From NCBI GenBank assembly GCA_016281535.1, contig JAEEIT010000086.1, positions 17,393 to 81,392 on the forward strand: 64,000 nt of DNA. The letters are read 5' to 3'. The DNA comes from Clostridia bacterium. GTDB lineage: Bacteria; Bacillota; Clostridia; Saccharofermentanales; Saccharofermentanaceae. Every line of letters starts with the position of its first letter. Position 1 is the first letter of the stretch. A program made the translations under genes and the position numbers. This document shows, piece after piece, positions 48,726-58,338 of the stretch. The notes below the pieces were generated by a model. The model worked only from the letters and a program-made list of their open reading frames with translations. It made no database searches and was not told the DNA's origin.

Positions 48726-50269
48726 GTATTTCTATTGAGAATAAGACACGTTCTTTCGGGAAAGCGGAAGAGGCGGAGTTTGCTTCGCATGTTTCAGATG
48801 CGTTGGCTTTCCTTCTGAAACAGGATTATGTCGATTCGCGGATTCGTGCTGTGAAAGCGGAGGTCTCTGTTGATATCCGCCTGGTGGGGAATGATGCGAT
48901 CCGAAAACTGAACAGGGAATACCGTGGTAAGGATTCCGTAACGGATGTGCTCTCGTTCCCGGTCTTAGACATGGTGGACGGATCTCTTCAGGCTGATCTG
49001 ATGCCGTATGATTTTTCGTATGATGAGGAAGAGAATAAGCTGCTTCCGATCGGGGATGTAGTTATCTGTGTCGAGCGTGCGCGTACGCAGGCGGAAACCT
49101 ACGGGCATTCACTTCTTCGTGAGATGTGTTTCCTGGCTGTTCATTCTTTTCTTCATCTTCTCGGGTTTGATCACGAGAACGGGAGAGATGAGTCGCTGAT
49201 GTTCGGGAAACAGGAAGAGAGCCTTCGTGCTGTCGGGCTTCCTAGAGGGGATGCGTCTTCTGACAGGAGTATTCCGGATGCGGATATAGAGGCGGGTGCG
49301 GATGTGTCGTCATCGGAACAGGAAGAGCATCCGGTCGGTGAGATGCTTCTTCATTGCGGATATTGTGCACTTGTCGGTCGTCCGAATGTAGGGAAGTCTA
49401 CGCTTCTGAATACGATCTCCGGCATGAAGCTTGCTATCGTTTCCCATAAACCGCAGACGACGAGAAATAATATTCAGGCGATCTATAACCGCGATGATGC
49501 CCAGGTCATTTTCGTGGATACTCCGGGTATCCATAAGCCACAGTCTAAACTTGCGGAGTTTATGGTGGATTCTTCTTTCCGCGCGGCGAAAGGTGCGGAT
49601 GTGGTCGTGCTTATGGCGGATGGCCGTTTCAATAAACCGGCAGGAGTCGAGATCCGGGCGGCAGAGATGGCGAAAAAACTGAAAAAACCGATCATTCTTG
49701 CGGTCAATAAGGCCGATGCGGTAACGAAGGAGTCTCTTCTGCCATTGATCGCTAATTATTCACAGATTGCTGATTTTGCTGCGATTGTGCCGATTTCTGC
49801 CCTGAAAGATGACGGCGTCGAGGAACTGATGGATGTTATCATCAGCCATCTGCCTTCGCAGCCCAGGTATTTCCCGATCGAGGAAGTAACGGACCAGTCT
49901 GAGCGTGAGATAGCGGCAGAACTGATCCGTGAGCAGATCCTGCATTATACGAATGAAGAGATCCCACACGGTACAGCTGTGGAAATCGATGCTTTTGAAG
50001 AGGAATTAAAGGAAGATGCGACGGACAGCTATGACCGAAATCTGGTCCGTATCCATGCCTCCATTATTTGTGAGAAAGATTCACATAAGAGTATCCTCTT
50101 AGGTAAGAACGGGCAGATGATCAAGCGTATCGGTACGGCTGCCCGTGAGAATATCGAGAAGATGACCGACTGCAAGGTCTTTCTGGATCTGCATGTCAAA
50201 GTCAGGAAAGATTGGAAGAATCGCCAGGTGTTCCTGGATGAGTTCGGGTATAAGAAGAAGGATGATTGA
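48722..50269 (+). CDS. Fusion of endoribonuclease YbeY (N-terminal) and GTPase Era (C-terminal)
   Basis: YbeY 'NREYRGKDSVTDVLSFP', 'HSFLHLLGFDH'; Era 'CALVGRPNVGKSTLLNTISGMKLAIVSHKPQTTRN', 'FVDTPGIHKPQSKL', KH 'SILLGKNGQMIKRIG'; one uninterrupted frame. Confidence 0.93.
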   Translation: MSISIENKTRSFGKAEEAEFASHVSDALAFLLKQDYVDSRIRAVKAEVSVDIRLVGNDAIRKLNREYRGKDSVTDVLSFPVLDMVDGSLQADLMPYDFSYDEEENKLLPIGDVVICVERARTQAETYGHSLLREMCFLAVHSFLHLLGFDHENGRDESLMFGKQEESLRAVGLPRGDASSDRSIPDADIEAGADVSSSEQEEHPVGEMLLHCGYCALVGRPNVGKSTLLNTISGMKLAIVSHKPQTTRNNIQAIYNRDDAQVIFVDTPGIHKPQSKLAEFMVDSSFRAAKGADVVVLMADGRFNKPAGVEIRAAEMAKKLKKPIILAVNKADAVTKESLLPLIANYSQIADFAAIVPISALKDDGVEELMDVIISHLPSQPRYFPIEEVTDQSEREIAAELIREQILHYTNEEIPHGTAVEIDAFEEELKEDATDSYDRNLVRIHASIICEKDSHKSILLGKNGQMIKRIGTAARENIEKMTDCKVFLDLHVKVRKDWKNRQVFLDEFGYKKKDD

Positions 50270-50272
50270 TCC

Positions 50273-51031
50273 ATGGGTACGAGTTTTCGCATCCGTGGTG
50301 TTGTGATCGATACAAGACCTCATAAAGACCAGGATGCTATCATTACGATACTGACTCCGCAGCACGGGCTTCTGTCTGCCACGGTGCCCGGGGCGCGGAA
50401 GCATTCTTCGAGACTTGCGTCCATGGCTACTCCGCCTATTGTAGCGGATATGGTACTAAGTGACAGCAAAGGCTTCTATTATCTGAAAGAAGGGGAGGCT
50501 GTCGAGAGTTTCCGTGGGCTGTATGATTCTTTCGAAGCGTTGACATGTGCGTCGCATATCCTGGAAGTCGTGAAGGATACGGCCGTGGATCCGGATTCGT
50601 CGCAGTTGTTATATCCGCTTCTGCTGTATGTGCTCTATGATCTTTCGAAACATCCGAAGAAGTACCGCCAGATTGTGGCGGCCTTCGAGTGGCGTGTAAT
50701 GGATGCGCTTGGTTTTGCTTTCGATTTAAATGAATGTGATTGCGGAAAGCCGGACGAAATGCCGACACGTGCTTTCTCTTTTAGCCGATGCCGCCTGTAC
50801 TGCGCCAATATCGGGTGTGTAGCGAAGGCGAAGGAATACAGGTTCATATCGATCGGGTGCGTGGAAGCGCTTCGGTATATTCGCGAAGCACCGCTCGAGA
50901 GGCTAAGTGCTTTTCGCGCGGAGAAATATGTTCTGGATGATCTGTGTGCGGTCACACATCAGTATCTGTGTGAAAGGCTCGAGAAAAACTATGACAAACT
51001 GTCTCTTCTGGACACGCTCCCTCCGCAATAA
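50273..51031 (+). CDS. recO: DNA repair protein RecO
   Basis: 'RIRGVVIDTRPHKDQDAIITILTPQHGLLSATVPGARKHSSRL'; Cys-rich 'CDCGKP...CRLYCANIGC'; downstream of era. Confidence 0.92.
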   Translation: MGTSFRIRGVVIDTRPHKDQDAIITILTPQHGLLSATVPGARKHSSRLASMATPPIVADMVLSDSKGFYYLKEGEAVESFRGLYDSFEALTCASHILEVVKDTAVDPDSSQLLYPLLLYVLYDLSKHPKKYRQIVAAFEWRVMDALGFAFDLNECDCGKPDEMPTRAFSFSRCRLYCANIGCVAKAKEYRFISIGCVEALRYIREAPLERLSAFRAEKYVLDDLCAVTHQYLCERLEKNYDKLSLLDTLPPQ

Positions 51032-51043
51032 AGTTCTTGGATA

Positions 51044-53494
51044 TTAAGATTGCAGTTCATCCCACTGTATCTCGGCCTCTTCGGCGAGGTATTCGGTAGC
51101 ACGCCAGTGCTTCGGCCAGAGTATACGGTAATCCTCCCGTACATAGCGCTCGTCCATGAGTACGATGAATCCTTTGTCATTCTCATCCCGGATCACTCGG
51201 CCGGCCGCCTGTAAGACTTTCTCCCAACCCGGGAATTTATATGCATATGAGAATCCATCTCCGAATTTGTTCTGGAAATACTGACATAGGATCTCCCGTT
51301 CCTGACTAACCTGGGGAAGACCGACGCCAACGATAAATGCACCCTTGAGCCGATCACCGACAAGATCGATGCCTTCCCCGAAGTGCCCGCCAAGCACGGC
51401 GAAAACGAGTAAGGTCTTATCTCCGTGACGGTTGAAGCGCTCGAGAAAACGTGTCTTATCCTCGGCGGTCATAGCCGGCGTCTGAAGCATAAGTTCGATT
51501 TCAGGATCCTTCTGCGTCTTCTTGAATATCCGCTGATAGACCATCTCCATGTAGGCAAAAGACGGGAAGAAGACCATGAAGTTCTCCTTGTGTCCGGAAA
51601 TCATACGCAGGATCGTTTCGGCGACGATTCCGCAGCTGAAATTCCTCTCCTGATATGTGGTCTGAATGTCCTTAATTACCAGCACCTGAAGGTTTTCCGG
51701 CGGAAAAGGGCTGGGCAGTTGGAGCATCCGTGAAAATGACGTGTCTTTGCCGACGATCATGCTCCGATAATACTGGGCAGGGGACATCGTAGCGGAGAAG
51801 AAGACGGCATTATGATTATCGGCAAGGATCGTGGCGAGTTTGTCGGATGCGTCAAGGCAATCTAAAGTGATCGTGATATCATATTGTCCACTGTCACATA
51901 CGCCAGAACGCGTCACCTCAATAATGTAGGCGTTATCGAAGTAGAGTTCCAGTATTGTAAGGAAGAATCTGGCCTCGAAATAAAACTCCGACAGGATACG
52001 GCGCTTCTCGCGGTCCTCGAGTTCGGACAGGAGATTGGCGATGTGAAAACACAGAGCCCAGAGGACCTGGTAAAGGTTTTTCGGTACATTTCTCGTGGCT
52101 CGGAAATTCTCACCGATTACGATCTCGTTCTCTTTGATAGACGGTTCGGCCATATTGAGTCCGGGGGAATCCTTCTCGAAGGCCACATCAAGTAAGGTGA
52201 AATAATCGACCAGCTGATGACTGTACTTCTCAGTCTTGGCAGATATCGTCGACAGAAGTGGGAGGGCGGTAAGAAGCGTACTTCTGGAAAAAGGAGCACT
52301 GAACATATCCCGTGAGCGTGAGATCATGTTATGTGCCTCGTCGATCAGGATCGTATGACAGAACTCATTGACTGCGAAATAGCGCTGAAGGCGTATTCTC
52401 GGGTGGAAAATGTGGTTGTAGTCACATATGATGACATCACACATGTTCGAAGCATCAAGCTGGAGCTCATGTGCACAGATCCTGTGTTTCCTGGCCGTTT
52501 TTCGGATATCTTCGGGATAGATCGCATCCAATGCATACAGTTCCTCCAGCGCGGCATTTAATCTGGAATAATATCCGTCGGCAAAAGCACAGAACCGGCT
52601 GTCGCAGAATTCTTCTCCGGCCGTACACATGACTTCTTTCGGAGCCAGCTGGATCGACTTGATGACTAGACCCTGATTCCGCATATCGGAGAGAGCTTTA
52701 TCCGCTACTTCTCTCGTTGCAAGCTTCGCTGTTGCATAGAAAATCTTGCCACCTTGGGCATGTGGCAGCCATTTTAAAGCCGGATAGAGCGTACTGATGG
52801 TCTTGCCGATCCCTGTTGGCGCCTCGGCAATAAGTGTTTCCTTATGTTTCATGGAAGACAGAACGGACTTCATAAAATCTTTCTGCCCGCTTCGCATAAG
52901 CGAGTAGGGAAATTTCATGATTTCAATGGACTCATCTCTGGCGCGCTCATAATTACATATCCGAGTAGCTTCAGAAAGATACAGATCCATCGTCTCATCA
53001 AAGAAAGACTGTGCTTCTTCTCGTGTAAAAACACGGCTTTTCTCCATGTGATGGTAATTGAGGAAGGAGACATACCGAAGTGTAATGTTGATATTCTCCA
53101 CTTCCGGATGAGAAAGATAGTATAGATGGGCATATAACTTGACCTGTGCCTCGTGTGTCGGAAGGATCAGTGACTCTACTTTCTCAACAACCCGGTTATG
53201 AGTCTTGATCTCGAATATCGTCACGCCATCTTCACGCTCGAGCACACAATCAGCCCGGCCTGCAATCTGAAGACTGAAGAGCTCAAAGTCGATATTGGTC
53301 GACAGAGAATACTCTGATATGGCGTTCTCTTCGCCATATTCTGCCTTTAGGTCACGAAAGACACGCTGATGGATCCTCGTTCCATCCAGCCCGGACACGC
53401 CGCCATAGCCGGCGCCGAGAAGGGAACCTGCGCGGTAGATGCGTTCACTTAACGCTCGAACAGAGATCTTGTGTAATGCTTTATCCATATACAT
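51044..53494 (-). CDS. XPD/DinG-like Fe-S helicase with N-terminal PD-(D/E)XK (Cas4/RecB-like) nuclease domain
   Basis: 'IAGRADCVLEREDGVTIFEIKTH' nuclease motif; 'LIAEAPTGIGKTISTLYPALK' Walker A; 'LIDEAHNM' DEAH; Cys cluster 'MCTAGEEFCDSRFCAF...MCDVIICDYNHIF'. Confidence 0.88.
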   Translation of the reverse strand: MYMDKALHKISVRALSERIYRAGSLLGAGYGGVSGLDGTRIHQRVFRDLKAEYGEENAISEYSLSTNIDFELFSLQIAGRADCVLEREDGVTIFEIKTHNRVVEKVESLILPTHEAQVKLYAHLYYLSHPEVENINITLRYVSFLNYHHMEKSRVFTREEAQSFFDETMDLYLSEATRICNYERARDESIEIMKFPYSLMRSGQKDFMKSVLSSMKHKETLIAEAPTGIGKTISTLYPALKWLPHAQGGKIFYATAKLATREVADKALSDMRNQGLVIKSIQLAPKEVMCTAGEEFCDSRFCAFADGYYSRLNAALEELYALDAIYPEDIRKTARKHRICAHELQLDASNMCDVIICDYNHIFHPRIRLQRYFAVNEFCHTILIDEAHNMISRSRDMFSAPFSRSTLLTALPLLSTISAKTEKYSHQLVDYFTLLDVAFEKDSPGLNMAEPSIKENEIVIGENFRATRNVPKNLYQVLWALCFHIANLLSELEDREKRRILSEFYFEARFFLTILELYFDNAYIIEVTRSGVCDSGQYDITITLDCLDASDKLATILADNHNAVFFSATMSPAQYYRSMIVGKDTSFSRMLQLPSPFPPENLQVLVIKDIQTTYQERNFSCGIVAETILRMISGHKENFMVFFPSFAYMEMVYQRIFKKTQKDPEIELMLQTPAMTAEDKTRFLERFNRHGDKTLLVFAVLGGHFGEGIDLVGDRLKGAFIVGVGLPQVSQEREILCQYFQNKFGDGFSYAYKFPGWEKVLQAAGRVIRDENDKGFIVLMDERYVREDYRILWPKHWRATEYLAEEAEIQWDELQS

Positions 53495-53569
53495 ATTATA
53501 TTACATAAAAATCGTTCATAATATGAATGGAAAAATGCAACTTTAAAGATGAAATAATTCAAATACAGG

Positions 53570-53598
53570 TTGTGCATGCCTAATTACAGTGGTATACT
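53570..53598 (+). promoter_or_regulatory. Sigma-A type promoter upstream of ddh
   Basis: TTGTGC-N17-TATACT. Confidence 0.55.
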
Positions 53599-53646
53599 TC
53601 GTTGTGTTAGTCAATAATATGAAATTTCAGAAGGAGAAAGTTGCAT

Positions 53647-54633
53647 ATGGCGATTCGAATTGGTATTTATGGTTATGGAAATCTCGGCAAGGGCGTCGAG
53701 GCGAGCATCCGCCAGAACCCCGATATGGAACTGGTAGCAGTGTTTACCCGTCGTGACCCGGCTTCGCTGACTATTCAGACAGAAACTGCAAAAGTAATGT
53801 CGGTAAATGATATAGATGCAATGAAAGACAAGATCGATGTCATGATCCTTTGTGGCGGAAGTGCTACAGATCTTCCGGTTCAGGGACCGCAACTTGCTTC
53901 CAAGTTCAATATTGTAGATAGTTTCGATACACACGCGAACATTCCTCAGCATTTTGCAGAAGTTGATGCAGCGGCGAAAGCGGCCGGAACTGTTGGCGCG
54001 ATCTCTGTTGGCTGGGATCCGGGTATGTTCTCTCTGGCACGTGTTTATTCTTCCGCGATCCTTCCGGAAGGTGAGAGTTACACCTTCTGGGGCAAAGGCG
54101 TCAGCCAGGGGCACTCCGATGCGATCCGTCGTGTGAAGGGTGTTAAGAATGGTAAGCAGTACACAATTCCGGTAGACAGTGCTCTTGAAGCAGTTCGTTC
54201 CGGTTCTCAGCCGCAGCTGACGACTCGCCAGAAGCACACACGTGAGTGTTTCGTTGTTCCGGAAGAGGGGGCGGATCTGGCACAGATCGAGAACGATATC
54301 AAGACCATGCCGAATTATTTCGCGGATTATGATACAACCGTTCATTTCATCACCGAAGAGGAGCTTAAGAAGAATCACAGCGGTATTCCGCATGGCGGAT
54401 TCTGCTTCCGTTCCGGTGTTTCCGGCTTTAATAAAGAGAATAAACATGTTATCGAATACAGCCTGAAACTCGATTCGAATCCGGAATTCACAGCAGGCGT
54501 GCTGGTCGCTTATGCTCGTGCCGTTGCCCGTCTTTCTAAAGAAGGCGTTACAGGCTGCAAGACTGTATTGGACATTGCCCCGTCTTACCTCAGCCCGCTT
54601 TCTGACGAGGAGCTGCGCAAAGAAATGGTTTGA
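53647..54633 (+). CDS. ddh: meso-Diaminopimelate D-dehydrogenase
   Basis: 'MAIRIGIYGYGNLGKGVEASIRQNPDMELVAVFTRRDP', 'SVGWDPGMFSLARVYSSAILPEG', 'WGKGVSQGHSDAIRRVKGVKN'. Confidence 0.94.
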   Translation: MAIRIGIYGYGNLGKGVEASIRQNPDMELVAVFTRRDPASLTIQTETAKVMSVNDIDAMKDKIDVMILCGGSATDLPVQGPQLASKFNIVDSFDTHANIPQHFAEVDAAAKAAGTVGAISVGWDPGMFSLARVYSSAILPEGESYTFWGKGVSQGHSDAIRRVKGVKNGKQYTIPVDSALEAVRSGSQPQLTTRQKHTRECFVVPEEGADLAQIENDIKTMPNYFADYDTTVHFITEEELKKNHSGIPHGGFCFRSGVSGFNKENKHVIEYSLKLDSNPEFTAGVLVAYARAVARLSKEGVTGCKTVLDIAPSYLSPLSDEELRKEMV

Positions 54634-54660
54634 TTGACCTAGGAGTATTGTAATGAATGA

Positions 54661-54718
54661 AGAGTTTTCATTATGTCGCCCAGGAACTCTCCTGGAAAGC
54701 ATAGTGAAAACTCTTTTT
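54661..54718 (+). terminator. Long bipartite hairpin terminator after ddh
   Basis: gagttttcattatg...catagtgaaaactcttttt with nested ccagga-actc-tcctgg. Confidence 0.7.
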
Positions 54719-54783
54719 ATGTTTCCTTATACAGTTTCCGTGATGTTTATATGCATTATTTCCGGACGATTGGGGAATGAGAA

Positions 54784-54816
54784 TAAAAAAAGATCGGGAG
54801 CCGAAACTCCCGATCT
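54784..54816 (-). terminator. Intrinsic terminator of tRNA-Leu (minus strand)
   Basis: agatcgggag-ccgaaa-ctcccgatct, followed on the minus strand by a T tract. Confidence 0.85.
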
Positions 54817-54902
54817 GGTGCGGATAGCAGGACTTGAACCTGTATGACCTTGCGATCACTAGCACCTGAAGCTAGCGCGTCTGCCAATTCCGCCATATCC
54901 GC
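54816..54902 (-). tRNA. tRNA-Leu(CAG)
   Basis: Reverse complement gcggata...tatccgc-A-CCA; anticodon arm ctagc-ttCAGgt-gctag; long variable arm; ggttcaagtcc T arm. Confidence 0.93.
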
Positions 54903-55024
54903 AAGCGCTTAATTATGATACTAAAAGATTTCGGAAAATGCAAGGACATTTTCAATTTTGTTTGTATCTCTTGTTCAATTTATTTGTGATACAATTAACT
55001 TATAACATCTTGGAGGTGAAAACT

Positions 55025-55243
55025 ATGGATATTAAAGCTAAGATTGATGAAGTAGTCAAGAAGGTACAGGGCGATCCTGCCATTGCTAAAGATTTTGAAA
55101 AAGAGCCTGTTAAGACGGTAGAAGGTATCATCGGTGTTGATCTTCCTGACGATGTGATCAATAACGTAGTTGACGGCGTAAAGGCTAAAGTCTCTGTAGA
55201 TAAGGCAAGCGGGATCGTTGATAAGATCAAGGGGATCCTCTGA
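55025..55243 (+). CDS. Small acidic/amphipathic protein of unknown function (72 aa)
   Basis: Strong SD ttggaggtg, own terminator downstream; 'MDIKAKIDEVVKKVQGDPAIAKDFEKEPVKTVEGIIGVDLPDDVINNVVDGVKAKVS...'. Confidence 0.75.
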   Translation: MDIKAKIDEVVKKVQGDPAIAKDFEKEPVKTVEGIIGVDLPDDVINNVVDGVKAKVSVDKASGIVDKIKGIL

Positions 55244-55277
55244 TACTTTCGGATGTATTATTTCGTGAATAGAAGAA

Positions 55278-55305
55278 GGGACGGTCTTGCGATCGTCCCT
55301 TTTTC
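55278..55305 (+). terminator. Intrinsic terminator
   Basis: gggacggtc-ttgc-gatcgtccctttttct. Confidence 0.85.
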
Positions 55306-55356
55306 TATGAGGATGGGGTAGAAAAATATTATTGCATCGAATAACGGAGGTGTGAG

Positions 55357-58338
55357 TTATTCGTGAATAAACTTAAATGATCGGAGCGCCACATCGCCGC
55401 CTCCTTTATAGGTGAGATACAAGGCAGAAGAAGGATCTGTAATCGGTTCTGAGAAATCGGCTTCGTATTTTTCCCAAACGGTCATGAAATTGACAGGGAG
55501 CTCTGCGAGAACCGGACCTCCGATAGAGGTTCTTACTTCAAAAGTACCGTTACCATAGCCTCGAACGTATAGACGGATACCCTTTGCATTCTTTAAATCG
55601 AAATACTTAAACCCGATCGTGGTTCCTTCACTGATGGATGTGATGTATCCGGTCTCGTGGTCACCGTCGCGCCCGTCCTGAATGACTCTGGCCACTTTGT
55701 GCTGACCTACATATGGATTCTTCTTATCATCCTTATCAGAGAATATGTTACAGGCAATGTAGGACGGATACTCATCTGTATCACGGAGAGGTCCGCCATT
55801 CAGTCCGCAGGATGTCATCTCAACCTGATGGATGGCGCCATCTTCAGTAAATGTAAGTTTCTCGGCACATCCCTGTCTGGAATACCAGGTGTTATTGGTA
55901 TGTCTATGATAGAAGATATACCATTCTCCATTGATCTCGACCATACTGCCATGATTGTTCGCACCATAAGCAGAAGGTCTGCACGCTTCTTTATAAGAAT
56001 CAATACCCAAATCACAATTACTGACTATGACACCACCGTACGTAAAAGGACCTTCCGGAGAGGAAGAGGTGGCATAGCAGAGCTCGTGCATGACCTGAGA
56101 AGAATAGATAAAGTAGTAAATACCGTTTCTTTCTCTGATCGACGGAGCCTCGAAGAAAGCATGACCTTCAAATTCCGTTCCTCCCGCATACATTGTGCCG
56201 GGCACGATGAATGAGGGGGCTTTCTTTATGGTAAGCATATCTTTATCCAGCAGCGTAACCATGGCTCCATGCCGTGAGGCATCTGTCTGACCACAGAATC
56301 CGGTATAAAGATAAGTCGTTTCACCGATCGTGATGACGCCGGGATCGAACTGGGGTTCATCGCCCTCTTTCTTGCCAAGTAATGTTCCGTCTGCGTAGTG
56401 AACATGACCATAGAACTTGAAGGGGCCCTGAGGTTTATCACTTTTCGCGACAGCCACGACACTCTGATTATCCAAAACATAGAATAAGTAGTAAGCCCCA
56501 TCCGGTCCCACCGTGACATCCGGTGCATAAAGACAGCCTTTGTTATCCTGATTATCCGGATCATCTGTACGTTTAAAGGAAACGCCCTCATATCTCCAGT
56601 CCGCAAGATTGTCTAACGGTGCCGACCAGCTAACATAATCACCCGGGCAGAAGAAAGAGCAGTTGTAATAATCGTGAGATCCATAGATGTAGAGGCGGTT
56701 GCCGAATACATATGGCTCACCATCCGGGATATATTCCCAAGAAGGAAGATATGGATTAAAGGCCTGTTTCCTGAGCGGAACAGCAAGTGACGCAACACTT
56801 GCATCTGCACGAGGCGCGGTTTCTAAAGTGCCGAGCGTACGGTCGCGCAGATAATCCACAAAGAATTGTATGTACTCAGAATCCTGGATCTTGGGAACAC
56901 ATCCGTCAGCAGTAAAATGCATCTCATTTCTGCTTTCGTCTGAATAAGCCAGCCATTTCGGCATAGCTTCGCCGGTTATGTCTTCACCATTCGGATTACC
57001 ATTCTTAATGAAGTTAGTAATATAGTTGGTCATTCTTCTGGCGATATCATAATGTCTGCCTACAAAAGGTCTCCAGCATGCTGCCAGTGTCTCGAAGAAG
57101 AACCACAGATCGACGGAATGGAATGTTCCGGGATCATCTTCTCCGGGAATATCGACTTCGAAACTATAGTAGAAGCAGGGAGCATCTGTCTTGTCGAGTG
57201 CTGCCTTAACTGAGCACTCGATTCCACGTACGACACCATATTTGTTGCCATCCTCGGTCTCGTAGCTTTCCGGGAAAGAAAGGAAGAGGGAAGAACGGTC
57301 ACCGAAAACCTCTTTGGCCTGCGTTTCAAATGATTCCTTAGAATCTGCTACAAGGAAACTCTTGAATTCGTCATATGTATTTCCGGCAAGAATCGGAACA
57401 TTCGCCTGTTTCCCGGTAAGTAACAACTTAAATGGTTCGTCTTTAAGGAATACATGATCGATACAGGGAGTGAAGAAGAACATATTCTTCTCGCGGAATT
57501 CTGCATACTTCTCCTTGATCGTGTGTGCATCGATCTTTCTGGCTTCCTCAATAGAGGATACGCCCAGGCTTTCTATGAATTTCTCGCCCATCTGACAGGT
57601 TTCTTCGATTGGCTTGGGTGTGATCACACTGTCCTTAATATACGGATTCTCTATGATCCCGGAATAAACGATAGCCTTCTGATAAAGCCCGATACTTGAT
57701 TCCGATGTCAGGTGAGTCAGGACAGATCCTCCACCGGCAGACTGTCCGGCTATAGTAATGTTCTTCGGATCTCCGCCGAAATTTGCAATATTCCTGATTA
57801 CCCACTTTATACCGGCCTGCTGGTCAAGTGTTCCGAAGTTAGCTGGCGCTTCCGGGGACTCTTTGATCAGATCAGGATGCGACAGAAAACCGATCGCTCC
57901 AAGACGATAGTTCACACTGACTACAATTACACCGCGTTTCGCAATATTCTCTCCGTTGAATTCCATTTCGCGAGGATAGCCCCATTGGAATCCGCCACCA
58001 AAGAACCAGATGAAGACCGGAAGATTATCTTTATCCGACATTGCCGGCGTCCAAACATTGAGATACAGGCAGTCTTCATCCATCTCAATATCCTTGTCAA
58101 CGTGCCATTCCCGGCAATAGATATCGGTTCCTACACCCGGCAGATCCTGAATGGAAATAGGAGCAAACTTCCCACATTCACGGACGCCTTCCCAAGACGC
58201 ACACGGCTGAGGAGCACGCCAACGGTTCTCGCCGATCGGAGGGGCTGCAAAGGGGATGCCCTTAAATACAGATATTCTTGTATTGTTACCCTGAAAACCA
58301 CGGACTAGCCCGTTCTCGGTTGTAACCAGTTTAAGCAT
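55357..58338 (-). CDS. Fusion: type-B carboxylesterase + GH43 glycoside hydrolase + C-terminal CBM6-like domain
   Basis: 'VFIWFFGGGFQWG...VVSVNYRLGAIGFL...NITIAGQSAGGGSVLTHL' esterase; 'YIPDGEPYVFGNRLYIYGSHD', 'LYAPDVTVGPDGAYYLFYVLDN', 'HAFFEAPSIRERNGIYYFIYSS' GH43; 'NAKGIRLYVRGYGNGTFEVRTSIGGPVLAELPV' CBM-like; one frame, no signal peptide. Confidence 0.88.
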   Translation of the reverse strand: MLKLVTTENGLVRGFQGNNTRISVFKGIPFAAPPIGENRWRAPQPCASWEGVRECGKFAPISIQDLPGVGTDIYCREWHVDKDIEMDEDCLYLNVWTPAMSDKDNLPVFIWFFGGGFQWGYPREMEFNGENIAKRGVIVVSVNYRLGAIGFLSHPDLIKESPEAPANFGTLDQQAGIKWVIRNIANFGGDPKNITIAGQSAGGGSVLTHLTSESSIGLYQKAIVYSGIIENPYIKDSVITPKPIEETCQMGEKFIESLGVSSIEEARKIDAHTIKEKYAEFREKNMFFFTPCIDHVFLKDEPFKLLLTGKQANVPILAGNTYDEFKSFLVADSKESFETQAKEVFGDRSSLFLSFPESYETEDGNKYGVVRGIECSVKAALDKTDAPCFYYSFEVDIPGEDDPGTFHSVDLWFFFETLAACWRPFVGRHYDIARRMTNYITNFIKNGNPNGEDITGEAMPKWLAYSDESRNEMHFTADGCVPKIQDSEYIQFFVDYLRDRTLGTLETAPRADASVASLAVPLRKQAFNPYLPSWEYIPDGEPYVFGNRLYIYGSHDYYNCSFFCPGDYVSWSAPLDNLADWRYEGVSFKRTDDPDNQDNKGCLYAPDVTVGPDGAYYLFYVLDNQSVVAVAKSDKPQGPFKFYGHVHYADGTLLGKKEGDEPQFDPGVITIGETTYLYTGFCGQTDASRHGAMVTLLDKDMLTIKKAPSFIVPGTMYAGGTEFEGHAFFEAPSIRERNGIYYFIYSSQVMHELCYATSSSPEGPFTYGGVIVSNCDLGIDSYKEACRPSAYGANNHGSMVEINGEWYIFYHRHTNNTWYSRQGCAEKLTFTEDGAIHQVEMTSCGLNGGPLRDTDEYPSYIACNIFSDKDDKKNPYVGQHKVARVIQDGRDGDHETGYITSISEGTTIGFKYFDLKNAKGIRLYVRGYGNGTFEVRTSIGGPVLAELPVNFMTVWEKYEADFSEPITDPSSALYLTYKGGGDVALRSFKFIHE

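Noticed and set aside
54653-54865. Small ORFs on both strands (54653..54847 + and 54671..54865 -)
   Set aside because: Overlap the ddh terminator hairpin, the tRNA-Leu terminator and the tRNA itself
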